A DNA stretch of 64,000 nucleotides. Origin: Bacillus sp. A301a_S52. Its GTDB lineage: Bacteria > Bacillota > Bacilli > Bacillales > Salisediminibacteriaceae. Below the pieces are notes generated by a model. The model saw nothing but the letters and a program-made list of their open reading frames with translations. It had not been told where the DNA came from and made no database searches. The stretch is from contig JABXYP010000001.1 of NCBI GenBank assembly GCA_024701455.1, positions 1,306,001 through 1,370,000 on the forward strand, in the 5' to 3' direction. The first letter of the stretch is position 1, and each line of letters begins with the position of its first letter. This document shows positions 26,282 to 34,824 of this stretch, piece by piece. The position numbers were made by a program, and so were the translations under genes.

Positions 26282-27720
26282 TATAAGTTCTCCTCCTTAA
26301 ATATAGCGATGGTTTTTTTTCGTTGTAAGGCATGATCCACTGAAGGCTCTGGATAATCGTGACCAATAAGACATGTGCTTGCCTGTTGAGTAGCGTGTGG
26401 CATTGTGGCTGGATGATGAATGTACTTTACCGGTACTTGGGCGAGTTCTGGTACATATTGTTTAATGAAGAGGCCCTTAGGATCGAAGCGCTCAGATTGG
26501 CGTGTTGGATTGAACACCCTAAAGTAAGGGACTGCGTCAGTGCCAACAGAAGCGGCCCATTGCCAGCCACCCACATTTGAGGCTATATCATAGTCAATGA
26601 GTTTCTTCGCAAAATAAGCTTCGCCTAAACGCCAATCAATTAAGTAATCCTTTGTTAAAAAAGACGCTGTGACCATTCTTAATCGGTTATGCATCCAGCC
26701 TGTTTCGTTTAATTGTCTCATACCTGCATCAACGATAGGGAAACCTGTTGTACCAGTGATCCAGTGTTGCCAGAGCTTATCCTCGTCCTTTCGCCATGGT
26801 AAATCTCTATATTTTAGCTGATACTCCTGAGTATCTGTTTCAGGATAGACATGATAGATCATTGCATAAAAATCGCGCCAAGCAAGCTCTTTTATAAATG
26901 TTTCCGCCCCTTTTCCGGCAGTATCGAGATAGGCCGTCACACTGTGGAAAATGGTTGCTGGTGATAGTGCCCCAGTTTTAATAAAGGGGGAAAGATTACT
27001 CGTCCCGGATTGTGCAGGTTGATCTCGCAATTCAGCATAAGTTGTGAGCCGTTCTTCGATAAATTGTTCTAGTAGTTCAGTTGCCTTTTCTTCACCTATG
27101 TCAGTCCAATGCTGGTGACAGTGAGCTAAAACATGGTGATTAAAATAAGGTGTATCGTCTTGAAGGTTGTGGGAATCATGAGACACATAGCGGTTTTTAA
27201 GTTCCTCAAGATTAATGGATACCGTTTTAGGTTTTTGATGTTGCTGCCATTTACGAAAATAAGGAGTGAAAACGTGATAAGGCGTGCCATCCGCCTTTGT
27301 AAGCTCGTCTGGTTCAACAATATGGCTACCATTAAATCCATACGTGGCAATCCCTTTATTATGCAGAAATGATGTGATCTCTTTATCTCTCTCTTTACCG
27401 AACCTTGTATAATCTTTTTGATAGAAAACAGCTTTTAATGTGTTAAAGGATGCGATCAGTTTTGAAAATGCTTCGTGAGGATCACCAAAAAAGATGGGAA
27501 GATGTAAGTTAAGCTGTTGACACCTTTCCTGAAAATGGTGAACCGACTGAAAAAAATAATCATGATGTAAGTCAATGGTCGTTATGAAGTTTGGGTGTAG
27601 ATGAAAAAATAGAACGACACGGCCATTTGTCTCACATGCAGCGCGAAGTGCTTGATGAATAGCTCGGTTGTCATGAAACCTTAAATCATTTCTCAGCCAT
27701 ACGGCATAAATGTCACTCAT
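26281..27720 (-). CDS. phr: Deoxyribodipyrimidine photolyase
   Basis: 479-residue FAD enzyme that repairs cyclobutane pyrimidine dimers with light. The N-terminal antenna domain begins DIYAVWLRNDLRFHDN. The C-terminal helical FAD domain has TSNLSPFIKTGALSP, then ELAWRDFYAMIYH, TGFPIVDAGMRQL, GWMHNRLRM and GGWQWAASVGTDA, all class I photolyase signatures. The start ATG 27720 follows AGGTGATAACACG. First gene of a two-gene operon with the GNAT downstream. Confidence 0.95.
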   Translation of the reverse strand: MSDIYAVWLRNDLRFHDNRAIHQALRAACETNGRVVLFFHLHPNFITTIDLHHDYFFQSVHHFQERCQQLNLHLPIFFGDPHEAFSKLIASFNTLKAVFYQKDYTRFGKERDKEITSFLHNKGIATYGFNGSHIVEPDELTKADGTPYHVFTPYFRKWQQHQKPKTVSINLEELKNRYVSHDSHNLQDDTPYFNHHVLAHCHQHWTDIGEEKATELLEQFIEERLTTYAELRDQPAQSGTSNLSPFIKTGALSPATIFHSVTAYLDTAGKGAETFIKELAWRDFYAMIYHVYPETDTQEYQLKYRDLPWRKDEDKLWQHWITGTTGFPIVDAGMRQLNETGWMHNRLRMVTASFLTKDYLIDWRLGEAYFAKKLIDYDIASNVGGWQWAASVGTDAVPYFRVFNPTRQSERFDPKGLFIKQYVPELAQVPVKYIHHPATMPHATQQASTCLIGHDYPEPSVDHALQRKKTIAIFKEENL

Positions 27721-28106
27721 CGTGTTATCACCTCACCTATCATCATAGCGGAAATACTCGTCACAAGAAAACAAGACGTCTGCTCTTAGTATGCCATAAA
27801 TTAAAATGGGGTGTTGGAATTGTGTGGAATAGACCTCCTCGATTACTGTGGCACATAATCGGGTTAAGGAAAGGTAGTTAGTCACACATAATAGAACGCA
27901 CGAAGAGAGACGTTTAATAAATAGTTGTTGAGGCTCACACTAAATTTTATTGGAGAAAATCAGTCACAATTTTCTTCTAAATGTTGACGTAAGAGTAGTA
28001 CGTCCTATCAGAAAGCGTAAGCGGTTTAAAAACAGACAAAATATGTTCAATGTTTCACAAACTTTTTCTTTAGATCCGTGTTAAAATAAATTTAACGAAA
28101 GGGGTT
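27721..28106. other. Intergenic region between divergent genes
   Basis: 386 bases with promoters presumably for phr and for the small gene at 28116. No hairpin, repeat or coding frame stands out. Confidence 0.45.
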
Positions 28107-28115
28107 GTGATAGAT

Positions 28116-28364
28116 ATGACGACATTAACTCGAAAGCTAGAATGTGAGTGGAAACCATTTTCAACAGACACAGAAAATTACACACAGGAGACTTTTGAAG
28201 CTCTCGTAGGGGATGAATTCGAAGCGATGATGTTTGAGGGCGAAGGGCAAGAAATACCTTCGTATATTTGGACAGTTAACTTTGTATGTATCATTAAGCG
28301 CAGTACACGTATGTACAATGACATTTCTATTACTAAAATACCTCGTAACCCGGCTTGCGAGTGA
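28116..28364 (+). CDS. Hypothetical small protein (82 aa)
   Basis: 82 residues starting MTTLTRKLECEWKPF, containing YTQETFEALVGDEFEAMM and ending NDISITKIPRNPACE. I recognise no domain; the acidic, aromatic composition suggests a small soluble beta-rich protein. AAAGGGG lies upstream but is 12 bases from ATG 28116 and too close to the in-frame GTG 28107, so the start is uncertain. A terminator follows at 28528. Confidence 0.6.
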   Translation: MTTLTRKLECEWKPFSTDTENYTQETFEALVGDEFEAMMFEGEGQEIPSYIWTVNFVCIIKRSTRMYNDISITKIPRNPACE

Positions 28365-28527
28365 GAGTTTTACAGTAAATATATAAAGTCATGACGATTC
28401 ACCTTCTATTAAGGTAGTACCTGATGGTAACGTGTTAAACGTCATCAACATACACATATTTTCAGCGGATGATGGATGGGGAACCTGTCATCCGTTGGTT
28501 CTTGTCTTGTTTAAATGTGCATGGATC

Positions 28528-28561
28528 AAAACTCGTATTTTATAAAATGCGGGTTTTTTTG
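28528..28561 (+). terminator. Rho-independent terminator
   Basis: AAACTCGTATTTT pairs (with two G-U) with AAAATGCGGGTTT, followed by a run of T. Confidence 0.6.
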
Positions 28562-28941
28562 TGCATAGGTAAGTCAATCGATTTCATGAATCATGGTTGT
28601 ATCGTTATTTAGAACGTTATGACTCATTTTTACTACAGATGGACGCTTTTCAACTCATTCTGCCTTTGCAAAGCACAGTCAGAATGGCCTTTCAGACGTC
28701 GCTTCCTTCCACAAGAGTCGCCATCTTTTGCTTCAATTCTTCGTTGTTAATAACGAACATTTTATTAATTTGTAATAATATTCGATATATTAAGTGTGAC
28801 ATTCAAATATGAAAACGCATTCGAGTGTATTGATCATTTGATAAAGGAGAGGCCACATGCCATAAGTTCTATCATGGGCCTTTTAAAGCTATATAGAAGA
28901 TTATTTATGAGAGATTCAGGGAATAGACATACTACATTTAT
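28562..28941. other. Intergenic region before element copy 3
   Basis: 380 bases with no coding frame supported by a ribosome site. Nothing beyond ordinary AT-rich sequence is seen before the palindromic element begins. Confidence 0.4.
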
Positions 28942-29075
28942 CACAGCTAAGCGACCGTAAACTTCCCGCCTTAAAATAGAGAGGAGAGCTAACGAACGCT
29001 AATGTCCTGATTCACACAACGACCAATCAGTGGGAGAACAACGTAACCCCCACTGTGATTGCAGGTTCGTTTTAT
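28942..29075 (+). repeat. TTTAT palindromic element, copy 3 (134 bp)
   Basis: CACAGCTAAGCGACCG follows TTTAT and the copy ends GCAGGTTCGTTTTAT. The left hairpin is shortened (GAGAGGAGAGC), and the right hairpin keeps CAGTGGG...CCCACTG. It ends 34 bases before the start codon of the monooxygenase gene. Confidence 0.85.
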
Positions 29076-29109
29076 AAAGAGCTTTGAAAGAAAAGTGAGG
29101 AATGACTGC

Positions 29110-30429
29110 ATGGAAAATAAGAAAATATATGATCTGATAGGGGTAGGTATCGGGCCGTTCAACTTAGGAATGGCTGCTTTATTAGATAATAAGAAAGAAA
29201 TAGAAGGCATTTTCTTTGAAGAAAGCTCGTCATTTAATTGGCATCCAGGCATGTTAATTGAAGGAGCAGATTTGCAGGTGCCATTTTTAGCAGATTTAGT
29301 GACATTTGCTGATCCAACTAGCAAGTTCAGCTTTATTAATTATTTACATACACATAATCGGCTTTACACCTTTTATTTTTTTAATCGATTTGATATTCCT
29401 AGAAGAGAATATAACGACTATGCCCAATGGGTTGCAGGTCAACTGGATAATTGTCGTTTTAATAAACGGGTAGTAGATGTTGCAGATCATGTGACGACTT
29501 CTTCTTACTATGAAGTGACAGTGGAAGATCAAAAGACAAAAGTATTAGAAACGTACTTAGCAAAACATCTTGTGATAGGGACTGGAAGCAGTCCTTTCAT
29601 ACCAGCTGAGTTTGAAGGTTTTCCACAAGAAGATGTTCTTCATACGAGCGCTTATCAGTATTATGTAGATGCCTTTACTGAAGCGGAGAGAGTATTAATT
29701 GCAGGTTCTGGGCAAAGTGCCGCAGAAGTATTTCTCGATCAGCTTCAGGGACAAACGCAAGGTAAACCGATGTTATATTGGTTGACCCGATCACCAGGGT
29801 TCTTTCAGCTAGAAGCGGGGAAATTAGGGCAGGAAGTATTTTCCCCTGACTATATTGACTATTTCCATGAGTTGTCTTATGAAGCGAGAAAAAAGGAATT
29901 ACCTCATTTAACACAGCTACGGAATGGGATAGAAGAGAAAACGTTGCATTCAATTTATGACCATCTCTACCACCATTCCACTCAACTGAGGGAACTGCCT
30001 GTATTAATACAAGCCAATATTGAACTGAAAAGTATTGAAAAAGATAAAGACGGTTATCACGTATCTTGTTATCAGATTCAGGAGAAGAAGCCTTTTACAA
30101 TAACAGTGGATAAAGTGGTATTAGCTACAGGTTATCAGCCGCATCTCCCTAATTGGTTACATAAATTCTCAGACTTAATTAAATGGGAAGATGATGCTCA
30201 TTTCACCGTTAGTCGAGACTATAAGCTTCAATTTAAAGAAGAAAGATCCCATCATATTTTTACATTAACGAACTTGGAGCACAGCCATGGGGCAGGGGCT
30301 ACAAATTTAGCGTTAGCCGTTGAACGGAATGTGACAATTATAAATCGTATTGCGAGTAAAACTCTTTATCCTGAACAACGGCATACGGTTTTTCAAACGT
30401 TTAGCCACGATGCTCTTAATGACAATTAG
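29110..30429 (+). CDS. Lysine N6-hydroxylase / ornithine N5-oxygenase family protein
   Basis: 439-residue flavin-dependent monooxygenase of the IucD/PvdA/SidA family, which N-hydroxylates Lys or Ornithine in hydroxamate siderophore synthesis. FAD-binding GVGIGPFNLGMAAL is at about 11-24, the aromatic substrate region reads FADPTSKFSFINYLH (about 71-85), the NADPH loop AGSGQSAAEV lies near 199-208 and the FAD closing motif TGYQPHLP near 345. The start ATG 29110 has GAGG nine bases upstream; the longer frame from TTG 29059 begins inside the inserted element and is rejected. No other siderophore genes are adjacent and no Fur box is visible, so its pathway partners lie elsewhere or it is an orphan. 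Confidence 0.85.
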   Translation: MENKKIYDLIGVGIGPFNLGMAALLDNKKEIEGIFFEESSSFNWHPGMLIEGADLQVPFLADLVTFADPTSKFSFINYLHTHNRLYTFYFFNRFDIPRREYNDYAQWVAGQLDNCRFNKRVVDVADHVTTSSYYEVTVEDQKTKVLETYLAKHLVIGTGSSPFIPAEFEGFPQEDVLHTSAYQYYVDAFTEAERVLIAGSGQSAAEVFLDQLQGQTQGKPMLYWLTRSPGFFQLEAGKLGQEVFSPDYIDYFHELSYEARKKELPHLTQLRNGIEEKTLHSIYDHLYHHSTQLRELPVLIQANIELKSIEKDKDGYHVSCYQIQEKKPFTITVDKVVLATGYQPHLPNWLHKFSDLIKWEDDAHFTVSRDYKLQFKEERSHHIFTLTNLEHSHGAGATNLALAVERNVTIINRIASKTLYPEQRHTVFQTFSHDALNDN

Positions 30430-30508
30430 ATAAAAGTTTAGAGCCTGCGAAATGTGAAGGGGAATGGATAAGAAGCAATTTAGGGTCAGAAGGTATTATA
30501 TAACGAAT

Positions 30509-30534
30509 AAGGGGCTTTTGAGGGAGCCCCTTTC
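30509..30534. terminator. Bidirectional terminator
   Basis: AAGGGGCT pairs with AGCCCCTT between convergent genes. T-rich sequence flanks both sides. Confidence 0.7.
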
Positions 30535-30570
30535 CCCGTAAAGTTGAAGGTTAATCAAGCCTTTTAATAA

Positions 30571-30840
30571 CTAACGAATTGAAAAAGCTTTTTCCCCTTC
30601 AACTACTTCAATTTCTTTTTTGTTTAAACTTCTCACTTTAGCTGGAAATTTTACATTTTTTAAAGAGGTTAAAAAAGCTTCTACTGTCTCGGGTTCACCT
30701 TGTACTTCTAATTCCACAGACCCATCCATATTATTTTTTACCCAGCCGCTAACACCAAATTCTGAGGCTTTCATTTGCGTATTAAAGCGAAAGCCAACTC
30801 CTTGAACATGCCCATTCACAATGACATAATAACGTTGCAT
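30571..30840 (-). CDS. acyP: Acylphosphatase
   Basis: 89 residues, the normal size. Hydrolyses acyl phosphates such as carbamoyl or acetyl phosphate. The phosphate-binding motif GHVQGVGFR (Arg18) and catalytic Asn36 in GWVKNNMDG are both intact, followed by the usual VELEVQGEPETVEAFL. Ribosome site GAGGAGGAAAGACG before ATG 30840. Transcribed alone, convergent with the monooxygenase. Confidence 0.95.
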   Translation of the reverse strand: MQRYYVIVNGHVQGVGFRFNTQMKASEFGVSGWVKNNMDGSVELEVQGEPETVEAFLTSLKNVKFPAKVRSLNKKEIEVVEGEKAFSIR

Positions 30841-30975
30841 CGTCTTTCCTCCTCGTCATACCGTTTCACGAACAGTAGTGTTTTTTTAATGGTATTCCCT
30901 TGATGCTTGTCTGCAAATCCATAAAACATAGTTGACAATGTTACACGATCTTAACACTCTTTTTAGTATAGGAGA

Positions 30976-31004
30976 TTGAATATATAAGTATATGCTTATA
31001 TAAT
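30976..31004 (+). promoter_or_regulatory. Promoter with overlapping palindrome (ArsR-type operator candidate)
   Basis: TTGAAT (30976-30981) and TATAAT (30999-31004) have an ideal 17-base spacing. The spacer and -10 are covered by TATATAAGTATATGCTTATA (30981-31000), a near-perfect dyad extending to 31002. ArsR-family repressors bind just such AT-rich dyads between -35 and -10, and the genes downstream are ars-type. Confidence 0.65.
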
Positions 31005-31036
31005 GGAGTTGTTATATGTGAAAAGGAGGTACTACT

Positions 31037-31318
31037 GTGATTATAACAAATGAGGCGAAAGATTATTTAATGAAAGTCTTAGAAGAAAATCATGCTGACA
31101 CTATTAGGGTGACTGACACTGGGGAAGGGTGCTGTGGTCCAGCTATCGGAATAACGCTTAGTAAGCCTGAGGAAGCTGATATTGTGGAAGAGATAAACTC
31201 GATTCAAGTGGCCTTTGAAAAAGCCATTTATTATGATGTGAAAAAAGCAACGATCGATGTGCAACAGGGAGATGGAGGGGAAGAACTTGTTCTCACAGGG
31301 ATCACAGAATCATGTTAA
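31037..31318 (+). CDS. HesB/IscA-like protein in ars context
   Basis: 93 residues from GTG 31037, which follows AAAAGGAGGTACTACT. The fold is the HesB/IscA/YadR beta-sandwich type (MIITNEAKDYLMKVLEEN, then IRVTDTGEGCCGPAIGI). The cysteine pattern is atypical: a CC pair in the middle and one terminal Cys (ITESC), rather than the C...CGC of IscA. Such IscA-like genes recur next to acr3 in bacillary arsenic operons; a role in arsenic handling is inferred. Likely co-transcribed with acr3 from the promoter at 30976. Confidence 0.75.
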   Translation: MIITNEAKDYLMKVLEENHADTIRVTDTGEGCCGPAIGITLSKPEEADIVEEINSIQVAFEKAIYYDVKKATIDVQQGDGGEELVLTGITESC

Positions 31319-31497
31319 ACATCGTTAATTACTTTATAAATAGATAGAAGGCTTGAAGCTCTATTTAACAATGGGGTCTATTCTCTTTTAAGCAAGTTTG
31401 CGTTGGAAAACGTGTTAACGAACAGAGGAAAGGACCTTGTATAGGATGGCTTATTAAGTGTGCCGTCAATGGAAGCTATAAGTGGAGGGAGTTATCA

Positions 31498-32580
31498 ATG
31501 AGTAAAGATGTGGAAGAAGCGGCAGGGAAAGGTATTAGCTTTTTTGAAAGGTATTTATCTGTCTGGGTGATCATTTGTATAATGGCGGGCGTAGCCGTTG
31601 GACAATTCCTTCCGGTAATACCTGATACGCTTAGTCGTTTCGAATATGCGCAAGTGTCCATTCCAGTCGCCATTTTAATTTGGTTGATGATCTATCCAAT
31701 GATGGCGCAAATCGATTTTTCTAGTATTGCCAATGCAGGACGTAAACCAAAAGGACTTATTATCACGTTAGTTGTTAACTGGCTGATCAAACCGTTTACG
31801 ATGTTTTTCTTCGCTTGGCTCTTTTTCCGAGTTGTATTTGCCCCGTTCATTCCAGAGTCGCTTGCGACAGAATATATTGCTGGAGCCGTTTTATTAGGAG
31901 CGGCACCGTGTACGGCCATGGTATTCGTATGGAGCTATTTGACGAAGGGGAATGCCAGTTACACACTCGTTCAAGTATCAGTGAATGACCTCATCATGAT
32001 CTTTGCTTACGGGCCGATCGTTATGCTATTACTTCGTATTAATAATGTGGTCATTCCGTTTGATACAATTTTCTTATCGATTGTCTTATTTATTATTATT
32101 CCGTTAGCGGCAGGATACGTATCACGGGTAGTACTTATTAAACGCAAAGGTTTAGCTTGGTTTGAAAACGTCTATTTAAAAGCCGCAGGGAAATTTACGA
32201 TAGTCGGCTTATTATTAACGTTAATCATTTTATTTTCATTCCAAGGAGAAGTGATTATTAATAATCCGCTTCATATCTTATTAATTGCTGTGCCTCTAAT
32301 TATACAGACATTATTTATTTTTGTTATCGCCTACTTATGGGCAAAAACGTGGCGCATTGAACATAGTGTTGCGGCACCAGCGGCTATGATCGGGACGAGT
32401 AACTTTTTCGAGCTAGCAGTGGCAGTAGCGATCGCGTTGTTCGGATTGAATTCAGGTGCCGCACTCGTCACAGTCGTGGGAGTGCTAGTGGAAGTTCCGC
32501 TTATGCTGTTTTTAGTACGGATTGCTAATAATACGAGAGGATGGTTTCCCGCTGAACCACAGCTCGTAAAAAATAAGTAG
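31498..32580 (+). CDS. acr3: Arsenite efflux permease Acr3
   Basis: 360 residues with ten hydrophobic helices and the Acr3 hallmark GAAPCTAMVFVWS containing the essential Cys138, plus a matching motif in the second half (GTSNFFELAVAVAIALFG). It exports arsenite, possibly antimonite, across the cytoplasmic membrane using the proton gradient. The start ATG 31498 has TGGAGGGAGTTATCA upstream. The gene is 179 bases after the HesB-like gene. Neither arsR nor arsC is next to it, which is unusual; the regulator and reductase may be elsewhere. Confidence 0.93.
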   Translation: MSKDVEEAAGKGISFFERYLSVWVIICIMAGVAVGQFLPVIPDTLSRFEYAQVSIPVAILIWLMIYPMMAQIDFSSIANAGRKPKGLIITLVVNWLIKPFTMFFFAWLFFRVVFAPFIPESLATEYIAGAVLLGAAPCTAMVFVWSYLTKGNASYTLVQVSVNDLIMIFAYGPIVMLLLRINNVVIPFDTIFLSIVLFIIIPLAAGYVSRVVLIKRKGLAWFENVYLKAAGKFTIVGLLLTLIILFSFQGEVIINNPLHILLIAVPLIIQTLFIFVIAYLWAKTWRIEHSVAAPAAMIGTSNFFELAVAVAIALFGLNSGAALVTVVGVLVEVPLMLFLVRIANNTRGWFPAEPQLVKNK

Positions 32581-32590
32581 AACGAAGAGA

Positions 32591-32616
32591 AGCTGTCCTA
32601 TGAGGATGGCTTTTTT
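32591..32616 (+). terminator. Rho-independent terminator
   Basis: AGCTGTCCT pairs with AGGATGGCT, followed by TTTTT. It immediately follows acr3. Confidence 0.75.
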
Positions 32617-32828
32617 CCTATGAAAATGGCCTTTGCCGTTTATCGCTGTTACTCATGGACAGTATTGTACTGCCTCCCTCTATGAAACAATAAACCGATG
32701 TTTTCTCATTAGGTAAACTGAACATCATGCTTCATTAACAGAAAAAATGGTCACATTCTATCAGACGGATAATCTCATATTCTGCTATAATAATAGAGTA
32801 GAGTGATAGAGAGATAGGACTGTTGCAG

Positions 32829-33590
32829 ATGTTACGTACACTTATATGGTATATGTATTTTTTTGGCTACTTAGTGGCGGTTTCACCGTTGCTACTTAAA
32901 GCACACATGCTTAAAAAACAAGGCAAAAAAGAAGAATTGGATGCATTTATACGAACGATTACATCCAATTGGGCGCGCAGATTAATAAAGTTAGCTGGCG
33001 GGAAAGTGAGTGTTATCGGAGCAGAGCGGATTCCAAAGAACGAACCACTTCTTATCGTTAGCAATCATCAAGGAAATTTTGATATTCCCGTTTTATTAGG
33101 TTATTTAGGAATTAATATGGGTTTTATTTCTAAAGTTGAAGTAAAGAAAATCCCATTGATTCGTTCATGGATGATACTCATGGGCTGTATTTTTATGGAT
33201 CGAAAAGATAGACGACAGGCAGTGAAGGCGATCAAACAAGGTGCAGAGTCGTTTCAACATGGACAAAACCTTGTTATCTTCCCAGAAGGTACACGTAGTA
33301 AGGGAGGTCCTGTAGCCCCTTTTAAAAAAGGGAGCTTCAAACTTGCGACAAAATCAGGTGTTACAATTCTGCCCGTGACAATTAATGGATCTTATAAATT
33401 AATGGAAGCCAATAATAATTTAATGACTCCTGGAAGTGTAGTCATAACCGTGACAGAGCCTATACGCTGTCATCAAACTGACGAAACGATTGATGCGCAA
33501 CAGTTGGCTGATTTGAGTCGGACACAAATTATGAATGCTCTAGATGATAAGCAAGAACATATAACGACGGAACTATCTTCTCCTGTATAG
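32829..33590 (+). CDS. plsC: 1-acyl-sn-glycerol-3-phosphate acyltransferase
   Basis: 253 residues. Transfers an acyl group to lysophosphatidate in phospholipid synthesis at the membrane. One N-terminal hydrophobic helix (about 3-24), then block I NHQGNFD (His80, Asp85), block II-like GCIFMDRKDRR (119-129), block III FPEGTRSKGG (151-160) and block IV VTILPVTINGSY (about 176-187). I use ATG 32829 rather than TTG 32823, which is too close to the AGGA site. A TATAAT-like box is seen near 32786. Confidence 0.92.
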   Translation: MLRTLIWYMYFFGYLVAVSPLLLKAHMLKKQGKKEELDAFIRTITSNWARRLIKLAGGKVSVIGAERIPKNEPLLIVSNHQGNFDIPVLLGYLGINMGFISKVEVKKIPLIRSWMILMGCIFMDRKDRRQAVKAIKQGAESFQHGQNLVIFPEGTRSKGGPVAPFKKGSFKLATKSGVTILPVTINGSYKLMEANNNLMTPGSVVITVTEPIRCHQTDETIDAQQLADLSRTQIMNALDDKQEHITTELSSPV

Positions 33591-33608
33591 GGGGATAGAT
33601 AGTTTTTA
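33571..33608 (+). terminator. Rho-independent terminator
   Basis: AACTATC pairs with GATAGTT (with additional inner pairing of TCTCC and GGGGA), followed by TTTT. It overlaps the end of plsC. Confidence 0.6.
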
Positions 33609-33671
33609 ATTTTAAGTACGACTAGTCCAGTCATGATAAACAGTCTATAGCACACGTCCTTTTAAATAAGG

Positions 33672-33760
33672 AAGTTGCAGTGAAGGACGGTGACTCTTAG
33701 AGTGGAAGGGATGTCTGAAGTCTAATGAGGCGAAAGGGTCCGTTTTTAAAAATGGAAGAT
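33672..33760 (+). repeat. Bacillaceae interspersed repeat, degenerate
   Basis: GGACGGTGACTCTTAGAGTGG, GTCTGAAGTCTAATGAGGCG and AAAGGGTCCGTTTTTAAAAATGG follow the same order as the repeat at 40630-40752 (GGTGACTCC..., CGAGGCG..., AAAGCGTCC...). Confidence 0.5.
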
Positions 33761-33779
33761 CAACGTATTAATCATTTAT

Positions 33780-33914
33780 CACAGATAAACGTCTGTAAAA
33801 CTCCCCGCCCAAAAATAGAGAGGAGAGAGATAACGGACGACCATATCCTGATTCACTCAACGATCAATCAGCGGAGAAGAGCGAAAACGCCAACTGATTG
33901 AGAGTTCATTTTAT
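33780..33914 (+). repeat. TTTAT palindromic element, copy 4 (135 bp)
   Basis: It lies between CATTTAT and TCATTTTAT. The left stem is degenerate (CGTCTGT/AACGGACG), and the right hairpin is mutated (CAGCGGAG with CGCCAACTG). It sits 71 bases before the SCP2-domain gene. Confidence 0.8.
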
Positions 33915-33985
33915 AGGTGTATTATGACATTGGTTCATATATAATAAAATGAATGAATAATCAATCAATAAAGGAGGAGAGGACT

Positions 33986-34315
33986 TTGTCAGTAGATACA
34001 ATATTGGCTACGATTGTAAGGAGAATGAACGAGGAACCAGAGCATTTAGAAGGACTTACCTATACCTATGAATTTCGGTTAACAGGAGAAGAAGAGCAGC
34101 TCTATCAGCTGAAAATAGACAATCAAACAGCTGAGTACGCTACAAATAGGCAGTGGGAACCTAAATTAACGCTAGAATTAAGCGAGGCTAACTTTCAAAA
34201 GCTCGCCACTGACAGTCTAAATCCAGCAATGGCTTATATGAATGGCAAGTTAAAAGTTCACGGCGAACTAACCCATGCCCTCAAGTTTCATAGTCTGTTA
34301 AAAAAATATACGTAA
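33986..34315 (+). CDS. SCP2 sterol-carrier-type domain protein
   Basis: 109 residues from TTG 33986, chosen because AAAGGAGGAGAGGAC precedes it perfectly; an upstream in-frame ATG at 33953 has no site. The sequence (TYEFRLTGEEEQLYQLKIDN, then LTLELSEANFQKL and DSLNPAMAYMNGKLKVHGELTHALKF) is the SCP2 fold, a small lipid-binding domain with the conserved AYMNGKLKV(H)G stretch. Function in bacilli is unknown; lipid or acyl-CoA binding is inferred. Confidence 0.8.
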   Translation: MSVDTILATIVRRMNEEPEHLEGLTYTYEFRLTGEEEQLYQLKIDNQTAEYATNRQWEPKLTLELSEANFQKLATDSLNPAMAYMNGKLKVHGELTHALKFHSLLKKYT

Positions 34316-34346
34316 ACAGCGAAGTGTCATGATGCTGGCGCAACGT

Positions 34347-34385
34347 AAAAAAGCTGATCCTTTTAATCGGGAAGGTCAGCTTTTT
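34347..34385 (+). terminator. Rho-independent terminator
   Basis: AAAAAGCTGATCCTT pairs with GAAGGTCAGCTTTTT. Strong stem with a T-run after the SCP2 gene. Confidence 0.8.
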
Positions 34386-34477
34386 GTATAAGGGTATCAT
34401 TCTCGCACGGACCACTTTGTTGGTCTCAAAAAATTCACATATAGAGCGTGAGGTTATCTCAACTTTTGCTGGACGAT

Positions 34478-34618
34478 TTAAGCCTTTTGGAGCATCTTCT
34501 CTTCATAACGATCATCGATTTTTTTCTCGATTTGGAGGATTGCTTTTTGGTCTTCCATAATTTCCTGTTTATTTTCTTTAACTAACTCCTCGAAGCTTTT
34601 ATGAAACCGCTTTCTCAT
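34478..34618 (-). CDS. FbpB-family small basic protein
   Basis: 46 residues from ATG 34618 (AGAGGTGAAAGGAA upstream), starting MRKRFHKSFEELVKENKQEI and then containing EKKIDDRYEEKM. It matches the FbpB (YdbN) family of small basic proteins, which in Bacillus subtilis assist the Fur-regulated sRNA FsrA in iron sparing. The first seven residues are strongly basic. A TATAAT lies about 45 bases upstream. No canonical Fur box is visible in its promoter, unlike the known B. subtilis fbpB, so iron control is uncertain. Confidence 0.7.
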   Translation of the reverse strand: MRKRFHKSFEELVKENKQEIMEDQKAILQIEKKIDDRYEEKMLQKA

Positions 34619-34824
34619 TTCCTTTCACCTCTTAATCGAAATTTTCTTACAATTTAATTATACCTAACTTTTACCTGGAATGTCATGTGAAAACTGTTAC
34701 AACTTTACGAACTTTATGCCTCCCATGTTTCATGAGTTTAGATCAATAAGGTGACAGGACGTGAACGATACAACTGTTTACAAATCCACCTTTGAATGAT
34801 ATTTTCCAACAGGGGGTAATAATT

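Noticed and set aside
29059..29109. Longer N-terminus of the monooxygenase from TTG 29059
   Set aside because: The start lies within the inserted repeat and lacks a ribosome site; ATG 29110 matches the family N-terminus.
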